In this document: positions 11,762 to 23,302 of the stretch, one piece after another
Numbering within the stretch: position 1 is the stretch's first letter
Layout of the letters: the number at the start of each line of letters is the position of its first letter
NCBI RefSeq assembly: GCF_030272615.1
Contig: NC_081407.1
Coordinates: 149,851,744 to 149,915,743, forward strand
Reading direction: 5' to 3'
Origin: Cryptomeria japonica
Lineage: Eukaryota > Streptophyta > Pinopsida > Cupressales > Cupressaceae
Length of the DNA: 64,000 nucleotides
Notes under the pieces: model-generated
The model's database searches: none
What the model was told of the DNA's origin: nothing
Seen by the model: only the letters and a program-made list of their open reading frames with translations
Translations under genes and position numbers: made by a program

Positions 11762-14700
11762 ATGAAAATCATCACATGGAATGTAAATGCCCCTAACAAG
11801 CAACACATCTTGAGGCATTGCATTTTTAGTACTAAAGCAAATATACTCATTTTTCAAGAAACAAAACTCAATCATCTAGGTGGAGACCAGTTTAGTAAAC
11901 GTATAGGGAAATTTAATTGGGTGGGGGTTCCAATAGAGGGAGCTTCATGTGGCCAGGGGTGCATTTGGGACCCCAGAGGGATCTCTCTAGTCATTTTTGT
12001 AAGTGATCGAAACTGGATGTGTTCAGAAATTAAAGGTATTAATAGTGATCTACACTTCTTTTTGTATAATGTTTATAGTCCCGTACAAAATGATTAGAAA
12101 AGAGGTTTGTGGGACGAGCTCTCTATTTCTTTACCTAGGACTATGGGGCGTATTTTCATCTTCGAAGGGAATTTTAATGCTATAGTTAGCCTTGTTCAGA
12201 AAGCGGGTGGAGGGTCTAGGATTCCACAATGCTCATTAGACTTCAATAATTCGATCCACAACAATTGCTTACTGGACATTTATATAAAAAATGAAGTTTA
12301 CACATGGTCTAATAGAAGATCTAACTTCAGCATGATTGCTGAAAGACTCGATAGGTTTCTAATTAAAGGGAATTGTGGAGTCCTTAATAGAAAAAATTTA
12401 AAGTCCGCTATTCTTCCCATCTCAGGATCGGATCGCTTCTAGGTAGCCTTAGACATTATGGAAGATAAGAGGTCGGTGAATCGTCCCTTTAAATTTGAAC
12501 TTATGTGGTTCAAGGATGAAAGCTTCATGAGTTTATTGGAAAGTTCATGGAATTCCTTCTAGGTCGAGGGATCAAAACTTTTTTGCTTCATCTCCAAACT
12601 TAAAATGACTGAACAAACTATCCTCAACTGCAACAAAGATAAGTTTGGAAACATTTTTGAAACTAAAATCAAATTGGAAGCTAAGATTAAGGAGCTAAAT
12701 GAGACGGTTTTTAGGTTAGGCATGGATCATAGTAGATTCATTAGAGACAAGGAACTTCTAGGTAAATACGAAGATATTTTTTCTAAGGAAGAAATATTTT
12801 GGAGACAAAAGTCCAAGGAAACATGGATAGCAGAGGGGGATAAGAACACTTAAATTTTTCATGCAAGCACCAAGGATAAATCTAGATGCAATGGGATTAC
12901 TAGAATTAAAGATAGAGATGGTAATATCGTAGAGGATTTTGAAGGAATCTCCAAGTACATTGTAAATTACTTTCACCTCTTTCTTAATTCGGAGTCCTCT
13001 AATCTAACTGCTCAAGTTAGTCTCCTCCCAAATCTTCCAAAAATTGTTTCAAAAGACAAAAATTGAAGTTTCAATAGGCCATTTATAGAAATGGAAATCA
13101 AGGCAGCCTTGAATCAGATGCATGCAGATAAGGCCCTTGCGCTTGATGGTTTTCCTACTGCCTTTTTCCAATCCTGCTGACATTTCCTAGTAACGGAGTT
13201 GCTGGTTGCCCTAGAAAATGTTAGGAACAGGTAGACTTCTTTGTGAGATAAACAACACTTTTTAGCTCTCATTCCAAAAAAAATCTCGGCAGAAAGTATG
13301 GAGGAGTTTAGGCCTATATGCGTTTCTAACACTATATACAAAATTCTGACTAAAACATTAGCCAAAACATTGAAACCCCTCGTTCCTTTAATAATATCTG
13401 AGGAGCAAACTGGTTTTGTTCTAGGAAGGTCCATTTTTTATTGTATTGTCATCGCCCAAGAGGAAATTCATTCAAAGCAAATAAACTCTCAACCCTCAAT
13501 GCTAATCAAATTGGACATCAGGAAAGCCTATGACTTAGTGGATTGGAGATTCCTCTACAAATGCATGGAGGCCTTTGGTTTCAACAAAAGCTGGATACAT
13601 CTAATTTTTGAATGTATCTCCACTCTGCAATTCTCCATCCTAGTTAATGGAGCCCCCCAAGCTTACTTTGGATCCTCTCATGGGCTCAAGCAAGGGGACC
13701 CGATTTCCCCCTTCCTCTTTATAATTATGGTTGAAGCCTTAGGTAGAACCATTAAGAAATCACAATAATTAGGAAATATTTCGGGCATTAGAGTGTCCAA
13801 CAATATTGACCCCATAACACATCAAAAAAATTTTGATGACACATTACTAATGGGAAAGAGCAGTTTAGAAGAAGCCAAGAACTACAAGTTAATCTTAGAC
13901 TGGTATGGTAGGGCCTTGGGGCAAGAGATTAACATTAACAAGTCTGGTGTAATCTTTCTAAATATTGATGCTAGGATGTAGCAAGAGATTGCCAAGATAT
14001 TAGGATTCAAAGTAGGCTCTCTCCCTTGCAAATAACTTGGGCTCCCATTGGATCGTGGGGTTAGAGTAGGCAAGCTATGGGAAGGGGTGCTCTCTAAATT
14101 AGAATCTAGATTGCTCTCTTGGAAAGGTAAATGGTTATCACTAGCAGGGAGGATAGTTATGATTAGAGTAGTTCTCTCCTCTATTCTTCAATATTATCCG
14201 TCATGTCTTCATCTTGATGGAGGCATTAGAGGCAAGCTTAATAAAATTTTGAGGAAATTTTTCTAGCACGGTTTGGAGGATAAGAAAAAGTTTACGCTTA
14301 TTGTTTGGGACAAACTATGTCTTCCCAAAAGTTTAGGTGGGATGGGTTTTAGGAATCTAGAAAGTCAGAATCTTGCCTTAGGTGCTAATTAGTTTGAAAA
14401 ATCTACAATGAACCTAATCTGAAGTGGGTTAGAATCATCTCAAATAAATATCTAGATCCCCTCAATTCTGAAAGCATTTTCAGAATTCGCTCTCCCCCCA
14501 AAGGCTCGAGAATGTGGAATTTCCTTCTCAAGTGTAGACAGATCATTATGGACCAGATTACACGGAATACAAGTCTTGGCAATAAAGCATTTTTTTGGGA
14601 TGATTCATGGGGGGGTTACCCTCCTCTGAATAGCATTATTAGAAATGACTCCTTGAGAAAGGTATTGGAAGATTCAGTGGGCAGATTTGTTAAGGACTAT

Positions 14701-15958
14701 GTGAATTTCCTTGACTCTGCCCCTTCTTTGGGGTGGCAATGGAAACTATTAACATTCTCTCTGGACAACCAAAAATATTATGATTACCTCATTTCCATAT
14801 TGAAACATAGGGAGATATCCTTCAGTTTTGAACCAGACAAATTAGTTTGGTCTAGCTCCCCTTTTGGGGATTATAGTGTCAAGTGGGGCTACTTGATAGC
14901 CCATAATCTTGCAAAGTTTATGGACCTCAAGCTTCCATTTTTCATTATGCTGACACAAAGCCTGTTTGCCCAAAGCAGGCACCTTCCTTTGGGTCGCAAT
15001 GCAAAAATGCATCTTAACCTCTAACTGGTTTAAGAAATGGGGATACGAAGGTCCCTCGAGATGCCCCCTTTGTTGCAATAAGGAAGAGGATGTGGATCAC
15101 CTCCTTCTTAATTGTGATTTCACCAAGGCATGTTGGTTATGGCTATTCAATAAGTTTAATCTTAGTCTGGTATGCCAGGAAAGCTTGGTACCTTTCTTGC
15201 TAAGTTGGCCTCTAAAGAATGGGTGTGGGCACTATAGGCTCTTATGGATTATATCTCCCTCTATTTTAGTCTGGGAGGTGTGGAAGGAGAGAAATAGGAG
15301 AATATTTAAAGACGTCTCCCTTAGTTTTCCTTCAGTTTTAAACAAAATTGAAGCCTCTATTATAGAGGTGGCAAATAATTGTATAAGAAATAAAGTGGCT
15401 AAGGACGGCCAATTCTCGCATAAGGATGAGGAGATCAGAATAAATTGGGTAGGCTTGGCTATTTCTCCTTTTGTAGGCACATGTGGACCATTGGGGAATT
15501 CGGCTAGGTCCCAGTGTATTTGGACTCTGCCAACTGTTGGCTGGTTCGAAGTGAACTTTGATGGAGCCTCCAAAGGGAACCCAGGTAAATATGGAATTGG
15601 GTGTGTTATTCACTCTTCTAACGAGAAGGAAGTGGCCACTTTGGCAAAACCCTTAGGTATAGTTTCCAATAACATAGCAGAGGCCAGCATAGTAGTTGAA
15701 GGCTTGATTCTCAACAAGGAGCTAGGAATCAGGAACCCAGAAATAGAAGGTGACTCCTCTTTAATAGTCTATTCATTAAGATCTTGCAAGACAATTAACT
15801 GGAATATTAACAACATCATCATAAGGGCAGTAGAGCTCATGTCTTTCTTTGACAAGGGTATCATTAATCACATCTATAGAGAGGGTAACAAAAGAGTTGA
15901 CGAGCTCACCAACATGGGTGTGGAAGGCTTAGTCTTGGACCCTAAAGGTATAGGCTAA
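11762..15958 (+). pseudogene. LINE ORF2: endonuclease, RT, zf-RVT, RNase H
   Basis: Starts at ACC-ATG with MKIITWNVNAPNKQ, the N-terminus of APE-type endonuclease (EEP fold); QETKL near residue 40 is part of its active site. The same frame carries RT from about 13080 to 14350, with IPKK, FRPI, GFVLGRS, LDIRKAYD and GLKQGDPISPFLF. The catalytic box reads NFDD rather than the usual FADD. zf-RVT is at about 14966-15150 (GTFLWVA, CPLC, H-X3-C) and RNase H at about 15540-15930 (NFDGASKGNPG, AEA, EGDS, RVDEL). Stops interrupt at 12095, 12440, 12560, 13772, 14264 and elsewhere. A compensated frame change covers about 14395-14950. It would nick target DNA and copy LINE RNA, but is dead as it stands. 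Confidence 0.92.
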
Positions 15959-16194
15959 TTCCCGAGCCGGTGCTAGGTGAGTTCCTTTCTTTCTATTACT
16001 TCCCTTAGCCTTTTTAACAAGTGCTCCCCTTTGAGAATGATCCCCCCTGCTTCTTTGCTACTTATTTATGTTCTCATAGTTTTAAGTACTAGGGTCCCAA
16101 ATGTCTGCTAATATTTACTCATTGTTGCCTCACCTTTTATCTCAACTCTATCCTTCCCGCCCCCTCTTTCCTTTTGTTTTTTTTCCTCCTTCCC

Positions 16195-16372
16195 TCAATA
16201 TTATTTTATATACTATTTATATATATAATATATATATTAACATATATAATATATACAATATTATATATGTTAATATATATTTTAATTTACTTTTATAATA
16301 GTATATATAATAATATATTATATATATAATAACATATATGTATATATGTATATATATCATTATATATGTAGA
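16195..16372. repeat. TA-rich microsatellite within the LINE 3' region
   Basis: Runs of TATATA and TAATATA with little else. It interrupts sequence that otherwise looks like LINE 3' UTR. Confidence 0.8.
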
Positions 16373-17057
16373 GAATTTCTATGGTTATAGCCTCTAAATT
16401 CTCTCTCTCGGTTTGGCCCTCCCTAGTTTCCTTCATCCTTTTAATGAAAGAATGATGTCTCTCTATAATTTTTGCATCGGTCTGAGTTCGATCTGAGGTA
16501 GGATTGTTTCTGTAGTGAGATTTTGGCTTCTCCCGGATCCGGCTTGCAAGCTGGGGCACAACACCTTTCATCCTTTGTTCTGATATATTCCTAGTTTTTC
16601 CCTCTATGGCCGCAACACCTTGATTTGCTCGATGTCCCTTTCTCCAGTCCCTCTGATTTTTTAGTATGGATATATAAGTCAAATGTTGGTGTTATATAGT
16701 ATTAGCTAGAGACTGGAGGGAATGGGAGATCATACTGAGCCCCATCAATTTTGGGCTTTTCCTCCCCTTTGTTTTATCAACTCGTTTCGAGGCTCTGGTT
16801 GCGGTTTGTGGGGGGTTTTTGTTTGTACCATTTTTTGATATGGACTCTTTTGTTGCTTAGTAGAGAGATATATGTTGGCTTATTTGGCCCGCTCATGGCT
16901 GTAATGGCCCTAAGAAAGGTTCATTGCTATATTCATGCAGTATGAAAGATTTTGACCTTTATTTGATTACACTTTGTGTTATTTGGGTAAATTATTACTC
17001 CTAACATATAAAAGAAGGATGCCTCTTGATCGGATTCGGTACTTCAATTAATTCTCT

Positions 17058-17107
17058 GGGTAAGTGCACAAAGATGGTGGTCAAAAAGGGGGGTATAAGT
17101 GGACACT
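17058..17107 (+). repeat. E1 left terminal inverted repeat
   Basis: It matches the reverse complement of 21791-21830 over about 25 bases, then again at GTGGACAC after about ten extra bases (GGGGGGTATA) present only at this end. E2 has the same extra ten bases at its left end. Confidence 0.85.
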
Positions 17108-17905
17108 TTTTTTCTGAAATCAGGTGAACCTAAACTTGGAGGCAAAATTTGAAAGTCATCCACTCAAGATATCAAGATAATTAAAGAGAAAATATTGTAG
17201 TACTCTAAACTACTAAACTTTTTCAAAATTGAATAAGATTAAGGGGGTCAAATCCTTCGCGCACAAAAAATGGACCCTGATTTTTTCATAAAAACGTAAC
17301 ATAGTGTCTGACATGCGCATCAAAAAAGTCATATTTAGATTTAGTATTTTGACAAATCATTTGGCAGAAAGATAGTTAAGAGTGAGCACTAGAAGATGTG
17401 TATTTTTTTGTAATTTTTTGTTGAGTATTTTTTTTTTAATGATTTTTCCGATCGAGCACATCCTGAAAATTAGGTACCTGTTCGTGTGCGAAGCATAAGT
17501 TGCACTAAAAAATTCGAAAATGATTTTTTTTTTTTAAAATTGTAAAGAATCAAGTTCACTACAATAATATATAAATTTTTTAAAATTTGGATAATTATAT
17601 CAAAAGTTATTAAAAATATGGTGCACCTATGTCTGTGACAACTATGGAGACACTGGTAAAAGAAATTCAATAATAATATGTTATTGTTGTTCAAATTTTA
17701 AAAAAATTATATGGTTAGATAGCTCAGAAGATGGGTAAAAATATGGTGGAAATTTTAGAAATATCCACTTGATGATGTGTAAACCTGATGATGAAAAAGT
17801 CGAGAAACCAAGTTGATAAAATAAAAATGCCAAAAGGGAGGGAAATGGAGGGAAATCAAACTTCCAAACTGTAGCTTTGTCATCCAGGCTTATTTCCAAG
17901 CCTAA
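17108..17905 (+). repeat. E1 conserved long end (A end)
   Basis: Non-coding and clearly related to 23300-24095 in E2. Shared landmarks are TTAAGGGGGTCAAA versus TTAAGAGGGTCAAA, GATTTTTTCA, TTTTTTTGTAATTTT, and a GTAC-rich stretch leading to GCATAA. A more diverged copy lies reversed in E3 (42570-43410). The conservation across members suggests that transposition machinery uses this end. Confidence 0.7.
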
Positions 17906-17906
17906 A

Positions 17907-18125
17907 CAGACAAAAGCGCGTACGGGGTACCTATGGTATAAAAAGTGTGTATGAGGAACTTATGGTGTAAGAAGCGCGTACGTCCTATCTTAACTGTACG
18001 TGCTTTTTATAGTACAAAAGGCACGTATGCGCTATTTTTACTTTAAAAAGCGCATATGCGCTATTTGTACTATAAAAAGCGTGTACGCGCTATTTTTACT
18101 ATAAGTAGCACGTACGGGCTAAGTT
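17907..18125 (+). repeat. E1 left array of GCGTACGC-type palindromes
   Basis: Seven or so variants of a GCGYRTACGC-like core (for example GCGCATATGCGC, GCGTGTACGCGC). The last three are spaced about 30 bp apart and joined by TATTTTTACTATAAAAA-like linkers. The same core type recurs at the other end of E1 (21560-21760) but not in E2 or E3. Confidence 0.75.
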
Positions 18126-18144
18126 TGTTTAGATTTTGGGAGTG

Positions 18145-18278
18145 TGTATAATATGCTATTGTATATATATATATAATATGTATATATACATATAATATAT
18201 AATTTATATATAATATAAAAAATAAAAAAATATATAATATATTAAATATATATATACACATATGTGTGTATGTATGTG

Positions 18279-18330
<52 letters not shown>
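18145..18330. repeat. E1 TA-rich and (CT)n microsatellites
   Basis: TATATA runs at about 18160-18270 followed by an uninterrupted (CT)n at 18282-18328. The minus-strand open frames here, with Arg-Glu runs, are translation of the repeat. Confidence 0.9.
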
Positions 18331-18334
<4 letters not shown>

Positions 18335-18524
18335 ATCCCCTCTCTTTTCCTCTCCCTCCAATATATCTTCTTTTTGTTTGTATATATATAAGGTGATAAG
18401 AAGATTGACAAGGTGGTCGGTTTTCTTTTTTTTTAAAGAAGATAGGATATAAAGTAGAACGTTTGAAGAAAATGAACATATTGGTTTCTTTGGATCGTGT
18501 GGATGTATTGGTTGTATAATATTT

Positions 18525-20366
18525 ATGGGTCGTATGGTGTACTAAGGGGTCATATGGTGTATTATGACCCCTTAGGTGTTGTTATGGGTCATATGGTGTT
18601 CTATGATCCCTTAGGACACCATATGACCCCTTAGGACTCCATATGGTGTCGTTATGGGTCATATGGTATTCTATGACCCCTTAGGATACCATATGATCCC
18701 TTACATGTCATTAGAGGTCATATTATTTCCTAAGAGGTCATATGGTGTCCTATGACCCCTTAACACACCATACGACCCATAATGACACCATATGTTGTCC
18801 TAAGGGGTCATATGATGCCATCTGACCCCTCAGGACACCATACAACCCATAAAAACACCATATTGTGTCCTAAAGGGTCATTTGGTGTTTTATGACCCCT
18901 TAGGACACTATTTGGTGTAATTATAGGTCCTATGGTGTGCTAAGGGATCATATAGTGTCCTATGACTCCTTAGATGTTGTTAGGGGTCATATTGTGTTGT
19001 AAGGGTCATATGGTGTCCTATGACCCATTAGGACACCATATGGTATCGTTATGTGTCTTATGTTGTTGTATGACCCCTAGGACACCTTATGACCACTTAG
19101 GACACCATATGGTGTCATTAGGGGTCATATGGTGTCCTAAGGGGTCATATGGTCTCCTACGACCCCTTAGGACACTATTTGACCCCTTAGGACTCCATAT
19201 GGTGTCATTATGGATCGTATGGTGTCCTAAGAGGTCATATAGTGTTTTATGACCCCTTAGGACACCATTTGGTGTCATTATGGGTTGTATGGTGTGCTAA
19301 GTGGTCATATGGTGTCTTATGACCCCTTAGGAATCCATATGACCTCTTACGTGTCATTATGGGTCATATGGTGTTCTATGATCCCTTAGGACAACATATG
19401 ATCCCTTAGGACTCCATATGGTGTCATTATGGGTCATATGGTGTCCTAAAGGGTCATATGGTATTCTATGACCTCCTAGGACACCATATGATCCCTTAGG
19501 TGTCATTAGAGGTCATATTGTTTCCTAAGAGGTCATATGGTGTCCTATAACCCCTTAGGACACCATATGACCCCTTAGACACCATACGACTCATAACAAC
19601 ATCATATGGTGTCCTAAGGGGTCATAGGATGCCATATGACCCCTCAAGATACCATACGAACCATAACACTACCATATGGTGCCCAAAAGGGTCATAAGGT
19701 GTTCTATGACCCCTTAGGACACTATTTGGCATCATTATAGGTCCTATGGTATTCTAAGGGATCATATAGTGTCTTATGACCCCTTAGATGTTGTTAGGGG
19801 TTGTATTGTGTTCTAAGGGTCATATGGTGTCCAATGACCCATTGGACACCATATGGTATCGTTATGTGTCTTATGGTGTCGTGTGACCCCTAGGACACCT
19901 TATGATCACTTAGGACATCATATGGTGTCATTAGGGGTCATATGGTGTCCTAAGGGATCATATGGTCTCCTACAACCCCTTAGGACTCCATATGGCATCG
20001 TTATCAATCGTATGGTGTTCTAAGAAGTCATATAGTGTTTTATGACCCCTTAGGATACCAATTGGTATCATTATGGGTTGTATGGTGTGCTAAGTGGTCA
20101 TATGGTGTCTTATGACCCCTTAGGACTCCATATGACCTCTTATGTGTCATTATGGGTCATATGGTGTCCTATGACTCCTTAGGACACATGCATGGATCAT
20201 TATGGGTCATATGGTGTGCTAAGGGGTCATATGGTATCTTATGACCCCTTAGGAATCCATATGACCTCTTGTGTGTCGTTATGGGTCATATGGTGTCCTA
20301 TGACCCCTTAGGACACGTGCATGGATCCCTAGGATACCATATGACCCCTGAGAATACCTTTTGACC
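18525..20366. repeat. E1 central satellite of 10-bp modules
   Basis: About 1.8 kb made almost wholly of 10-base blocks such as GACACCATAT, GGTGTCATTA, GGGGTCATAT, GGTGTCCTAA and GACCCCTTAG, with alternate blocks in inverted orientation so that long runs are imperfectly palindromic. Phase holds for tens of blocks, with occasional one-base slips. A higher-order copy is visible: 18970-19170 recurs at 19789-19982 with few changes, an offset near 819 bp. There is no coding potential. E3 has an analogous array with different blocks but the shared core TAAGGGGTC(A/T)TATG. Confidence 0.88.
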
Positions 20367-20371
20367 CTAGA

Positions 20372-21290
20372 GGGGAAGAGAGGAGGGAGGAGAGGGAGGA
20401 AATGGGAGAGGGATACACCTAAGAGCGGAAGAGAGTGAGATAGAGACTGGGAGGGAGAGACAAGAGATAAATGAGAGAGAGAGAGGGAGGGGAGGTATAG
20501 AGAGATATAAGAGGTGGATAGAGGTATTGGGAGAGAAAGAGAGACCTAAGAGGTGAAGGGAGGAAAGGTGAGAGAGAGAGAAAGAGAGGGTGAGAGATAG
20601 AGATATTCTGAGTGAGAGGGAGGAAGGGGTGGAAGGATATTACAAGAGACTAGAGAGAGAGAGGTGCGAAGAGAGGGAGAGAGGGAGAGAGTGAGAAAGA
20701 GAGGTAATGAGAAAGGGAGAGAGGGAGGGAGGGTGGAGAGGGAGAGAATGAGAGAGAGAGACCTGAGAGAAGGAGAGAGTGAGATAGAGAGAACAAGGAT
20801 GAGAGGGAGAGACTTCAGAGATAAAGAATGAGAGAGAGAGAGAGAGAGAGAGAGACTTGATAGAAGAGAAGAAGAGGAGAAGAGGAGAGAGAGAGATAGA
20901 TAAAGGTTGATAGCTAGAGATGTAATAGAGAGAAGGAGAGAGACTTGAGAGAAAGAGAAATGGAGTGAGAGGGGGAGAGAGAAAGAGAGTTAGAGGGAAA
21001 GAAATACTTGACAAAGGAAGAGAAAGGGAGGGGGAGGGAGAGGGAGAGAATGAGAGAGAGAGAGAGGGAGAGAGAGAGAGACTTAAGAGAGGGGGAGAGA
21101 GTGAGAGATAGAGATATTTGAGAGAGGGAGAGAAAGAGAGAGATATATGAAAGAGAGGAAGAGGGTGAGGGAGATGAGAATGAGACGGAGAGATGTACCC
21201 GAGAGAGGGAAGAAAGTAGAGAGGGAGATGCTTTAGAGACAAAAAGGTAGGGGTTAAGGAAGAGAGAGGGGGAATGTAGGGAAGAGATGA
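20372..21290. repeat. E1 GA-rich tract
   Basis: Purine-rich on the plus strand (GAGAGAG with interruptions), opposite in strand to the CT tract at 18282-18328, so the central satellite is bracketed by inverted CT/GA tracts. The long Ser/Leu/Pro frames on the minus strand are repeat translation. Confidence 0.85.
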
Positions 21291-21343
21291 GAGACATAAT
21301 GCTGATATGAGCATGTTGATTACTGAAATTTGACTAAGTCTGA

Positions 21344-21515
21344 AATTTATAAGAATACTCAAAAAACTAGAATCTACATTATAACTCTTAGAGATCTGGA
21401 ACCACTCTCAAACATCCTGACAATATATACATAAAATGTAACTTAAAGTATAAGAAAGATAAAAGACAAAGAGTAATGTCACTTATACTTAAATATTATA
21501 TTTTATGTATATATC
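21344..21515 (+). repeat. Hairpin-like module shared by E1 and E3
   Basis: Starts AATTTATAAGA and runs through GAGATCTGGAACCACTCTC. It then forms an imperfect inverted repeat: ATATATACATAAAATGTAAC at 21423 pairs with the ATATTTTATGTATATAT side at about 21496-21515. Strongly similar to 42213-42385 of E3, on the same strand. Confidence 0.8.
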
Positions 21516-21559
21516 CCATTGAAAAACCTAATGGGATGTAAGTCAATTGCATTTTATTG

Positions 21560-21760
21560 ACAGACAGAACCGTGTACGTGGTTTTAGTTTTTAAACTGTG
21601 TACGTGGTTAGCATGCTTTAAACCATGTACGTGGTTAGTATTCTTTAAACCATGTACATGGTTAGTATGTTTCAAACTGTGCACGCGGTTTAGCTTTGGT
21701 TAGGCTCAGCAAAACGAGCCTAAACGCGTATGGGGTTCTTTAAATTTGAAATACCGCGTG
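21560..21760 (+). repeat. E1 right array of GTGTACGTGG palindromic units
   Basis: Five units of about 27 bp, each with ACC(A/G)TGTACGTGGTT or a variant and a TTTAA link, followed by a GCGTATGGGG and GCGTGCGCG pair. It is the counterpart of the left array at 17907-18125. Confidence 0.75.
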
Positions 21761-21790
21761 CGCGTTTTGGTGTTTTTCATGTTTTTTTTT

Positions 21791-21830
21791 TGTGTCCACT
21801 TTTCTGACCACCATCTTTGTGCACTTACCC
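21791..21830 (-). repeat. E1 right terminal inverted repeat
   Basis: Its reverse complement begins GGGTAAGTGCACAAAGATGG and reaches GTGGACACA. The CTCT target duplication follows at 21831-21834. Confidence 0.85.
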
Positions 21831-22794
21831 CTCTTCTGTGTGTTTGGAATCCGGCTCTGCCTAGTGATAGGACTATTCTATGACTTGGTTCAATTATTCT
21901 GAATTTGATTATTTTGTCTCTAGTAAGGGCTATAATGGAATTAAATTCTGAGGTTTCACTTTGTATCATTTCATGCAAAATAATTATTAGGCCTCAAGGC
22001 ATACAGGTTCATAGGGCTTTCCTTGCTCTAGCAATATGATCATGAAGCCTTTAGGTTGACGTAAACCTTTTTTAGTTATAATATGATTATTTTCTTTGTA
22101 ATTGATGGATAAGCTTCTTCCCCCCTAATGTTATTGTAGCATGGTTAATATCTTATATTGTAATCAACATATACAGTTAAGTACTGTTGACCCAAAATAA
22201 GAGATGAATAAGGGTACAATAACCTTTGAGGGATGTTAACAACAATAGTTTTGTTCAAAGGATTGACCCTAGTTGATGACAAAATTTATAATGTTGTGCT
22301 ACTTTGCAATGCTTTTAGAACTTCTAACAATGGTTTTGGTTGTAAGGTGTGAAAAGGTTTTTTGCAGAAATATGGAATGTGGCAGCTTCAGATCTAGCAA
22401 GTAAAGAGTAATAGATCCCATTGTAGGATCACAAAAGTTTTCATTGCATTTGAACTCCATAATCTGGTCAATTTGGGCTATTGGATACTACCTCTCCAAA
22501 ATTCTATGGATGGGTCTATAGATGGGCAATCAGTTATTGGCACCTCAGCTCTCTTAAAAAAGGATCTTCTCTAGAACGATTATGGGATGTATTTCCAACT
22601 ATTTGGAATTGGATATGCCTCAATATTGAAGTAATTTAATTTATCAAACTTCTTATCTCTGTTCCTTGTGAGATTTGTATTATTTTACTCCAGGATTTAT
22701 TCCTTGGGCTAGGCTGGAAGTTTTATTTTCCCGATTCTTTCCTACCAGCGCCCAAAAACTATTGGATGAAATTTTGGACGTTCCTTGTGGCAAT
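21831..22794. other. Unassigned DNA between E1 and repeat R
   Basis: No convincing gene. Short frames near 22510-22790 give residues such as SLERLWDVFPTIWNW, which I do not recognise. It may be the far side of the DNA into which E1 inserted, possibly LINE 3' sequence, but I cannot show this. Confidence 0.35.
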
Positions 22795-23244
22795 TGAGAA
22801 AACTTGTGAAATAGACTGGAAGAAAATAAGTTTGGAGATGAATTCTATGATTTAGATTTACCTTCTAAATAAATGAAAGGTTTCAAGAGCCTTCTTGGAG
22901 GTTATCTTCTTGTATTCAATAGACTCTTTGCCTTTCTCAATGTTTTGAGTCTATTTCTTTTGTGCATATACCTAAAGAATGAAATGTTGTCACAAACTAT
23001 TTGGTAAAATGAGATTCTACTATAAATTGAGTATCCCTATTATCTACTCAAATTTTCATTGTTTATTCAACTCCTTTGTAATAAATTGGTATGATCTATT
23101 TGGTGTATTTTTCTCCATGTTACATTTTGTTAATTTCATAGCTTTCTTTTGATTGGTGAAGCTAGTGGGTTTGTGATAAACCTCCTTAAATTTTAATCCT
23201 TTAGACATTAATCAAATCTATTATAATTTGGAATAGATATTGTT
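22795..23244. repeat. Dispersed repeat R, right part
   Basis: Shares AAGTTTGGAGATGAATTCTA and the following 180 bp with 27310-27480 (copy C), then the block with GAGTATCCCTATTATCTAC, with 8370-8545 (copy A) and 27510-27720 (copy C). It ends at the left end of E2. Confidence 0.65.
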
Positions 23245-23302
23245 GGGTAAGTGCAACAAGATGGTGAACAAAAAGGGGGGTATAAGTGGCCACTTTTTTT
23301 TT
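23245..23302 (+). repeat. E2 left terminal inverted repeat
   Basis: Matches the right end of E2 (26947-26990, reversed) including AAGATGGTGAACAAAAA and GTGGCCAC. It carries the same extra GGGGGGTATA block as the E1 left end. Confidence 0.85.

Larger units (their letters stand above)
9760..16990 (+). mobile_element. Full-length-like plant L1 LINE, degenerate
   Basis: A non-LTR retrotransposon with an ORF1-like region (about 9841-11643) followed by ORF2 from 11762 (endonuclease, RT, zinc finger, RNase H) ending at 15958. The sequence after ORF2 looks like a 3' UTR, including GT-rich lines at 16750-16900. Both ends are approximate, since I found no poly-A tail or target duplication. It may have been cut or extended by E1, which begins at 17058. 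Most coding damage consists of stop codons, with few frameshifts. Confidence 0.85.
17058..21830 (+). mobile_element. E1: non-coding DNA transposon with 4-bp target duplication
   Basis: The left end reads GGGTAAGTGCACAAAGATGG and the reverse complement of the right end starts with the same 20 bases. Four bases CTCT precede the left end (17054-17057) and follow the right end (21831-21834). From left to right it holds: TIR; about 800 bp shared with E2 and, reversed, with E3; an array of GCGTACGC-like palindromes; TA and CT microsatellites; a central array of 10-bp modules; a GA-rich tract; a hairpin-like module; a second palindrome array; TIR. There is no credible ORF, so it must rely on enzymes encoded elsewhere. 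Superfamily uncertain: a 4-bp duplication would fit groups such as Sola or Chapaev, but no transposase is available to test this. Confidence 0.85.

Noticed and set aside
20640-21362. 240-aa minus-strand frame
   Set aside because: Repeat translation of the GA-rich tract of E1.
17058-21830. Assigning E1-E3 to hAT, Mutator, CACTA or Harbinger
   Set aside because: Target copies are 4 bp, not 8, 9-11 or 3, and ends do not match those groups.
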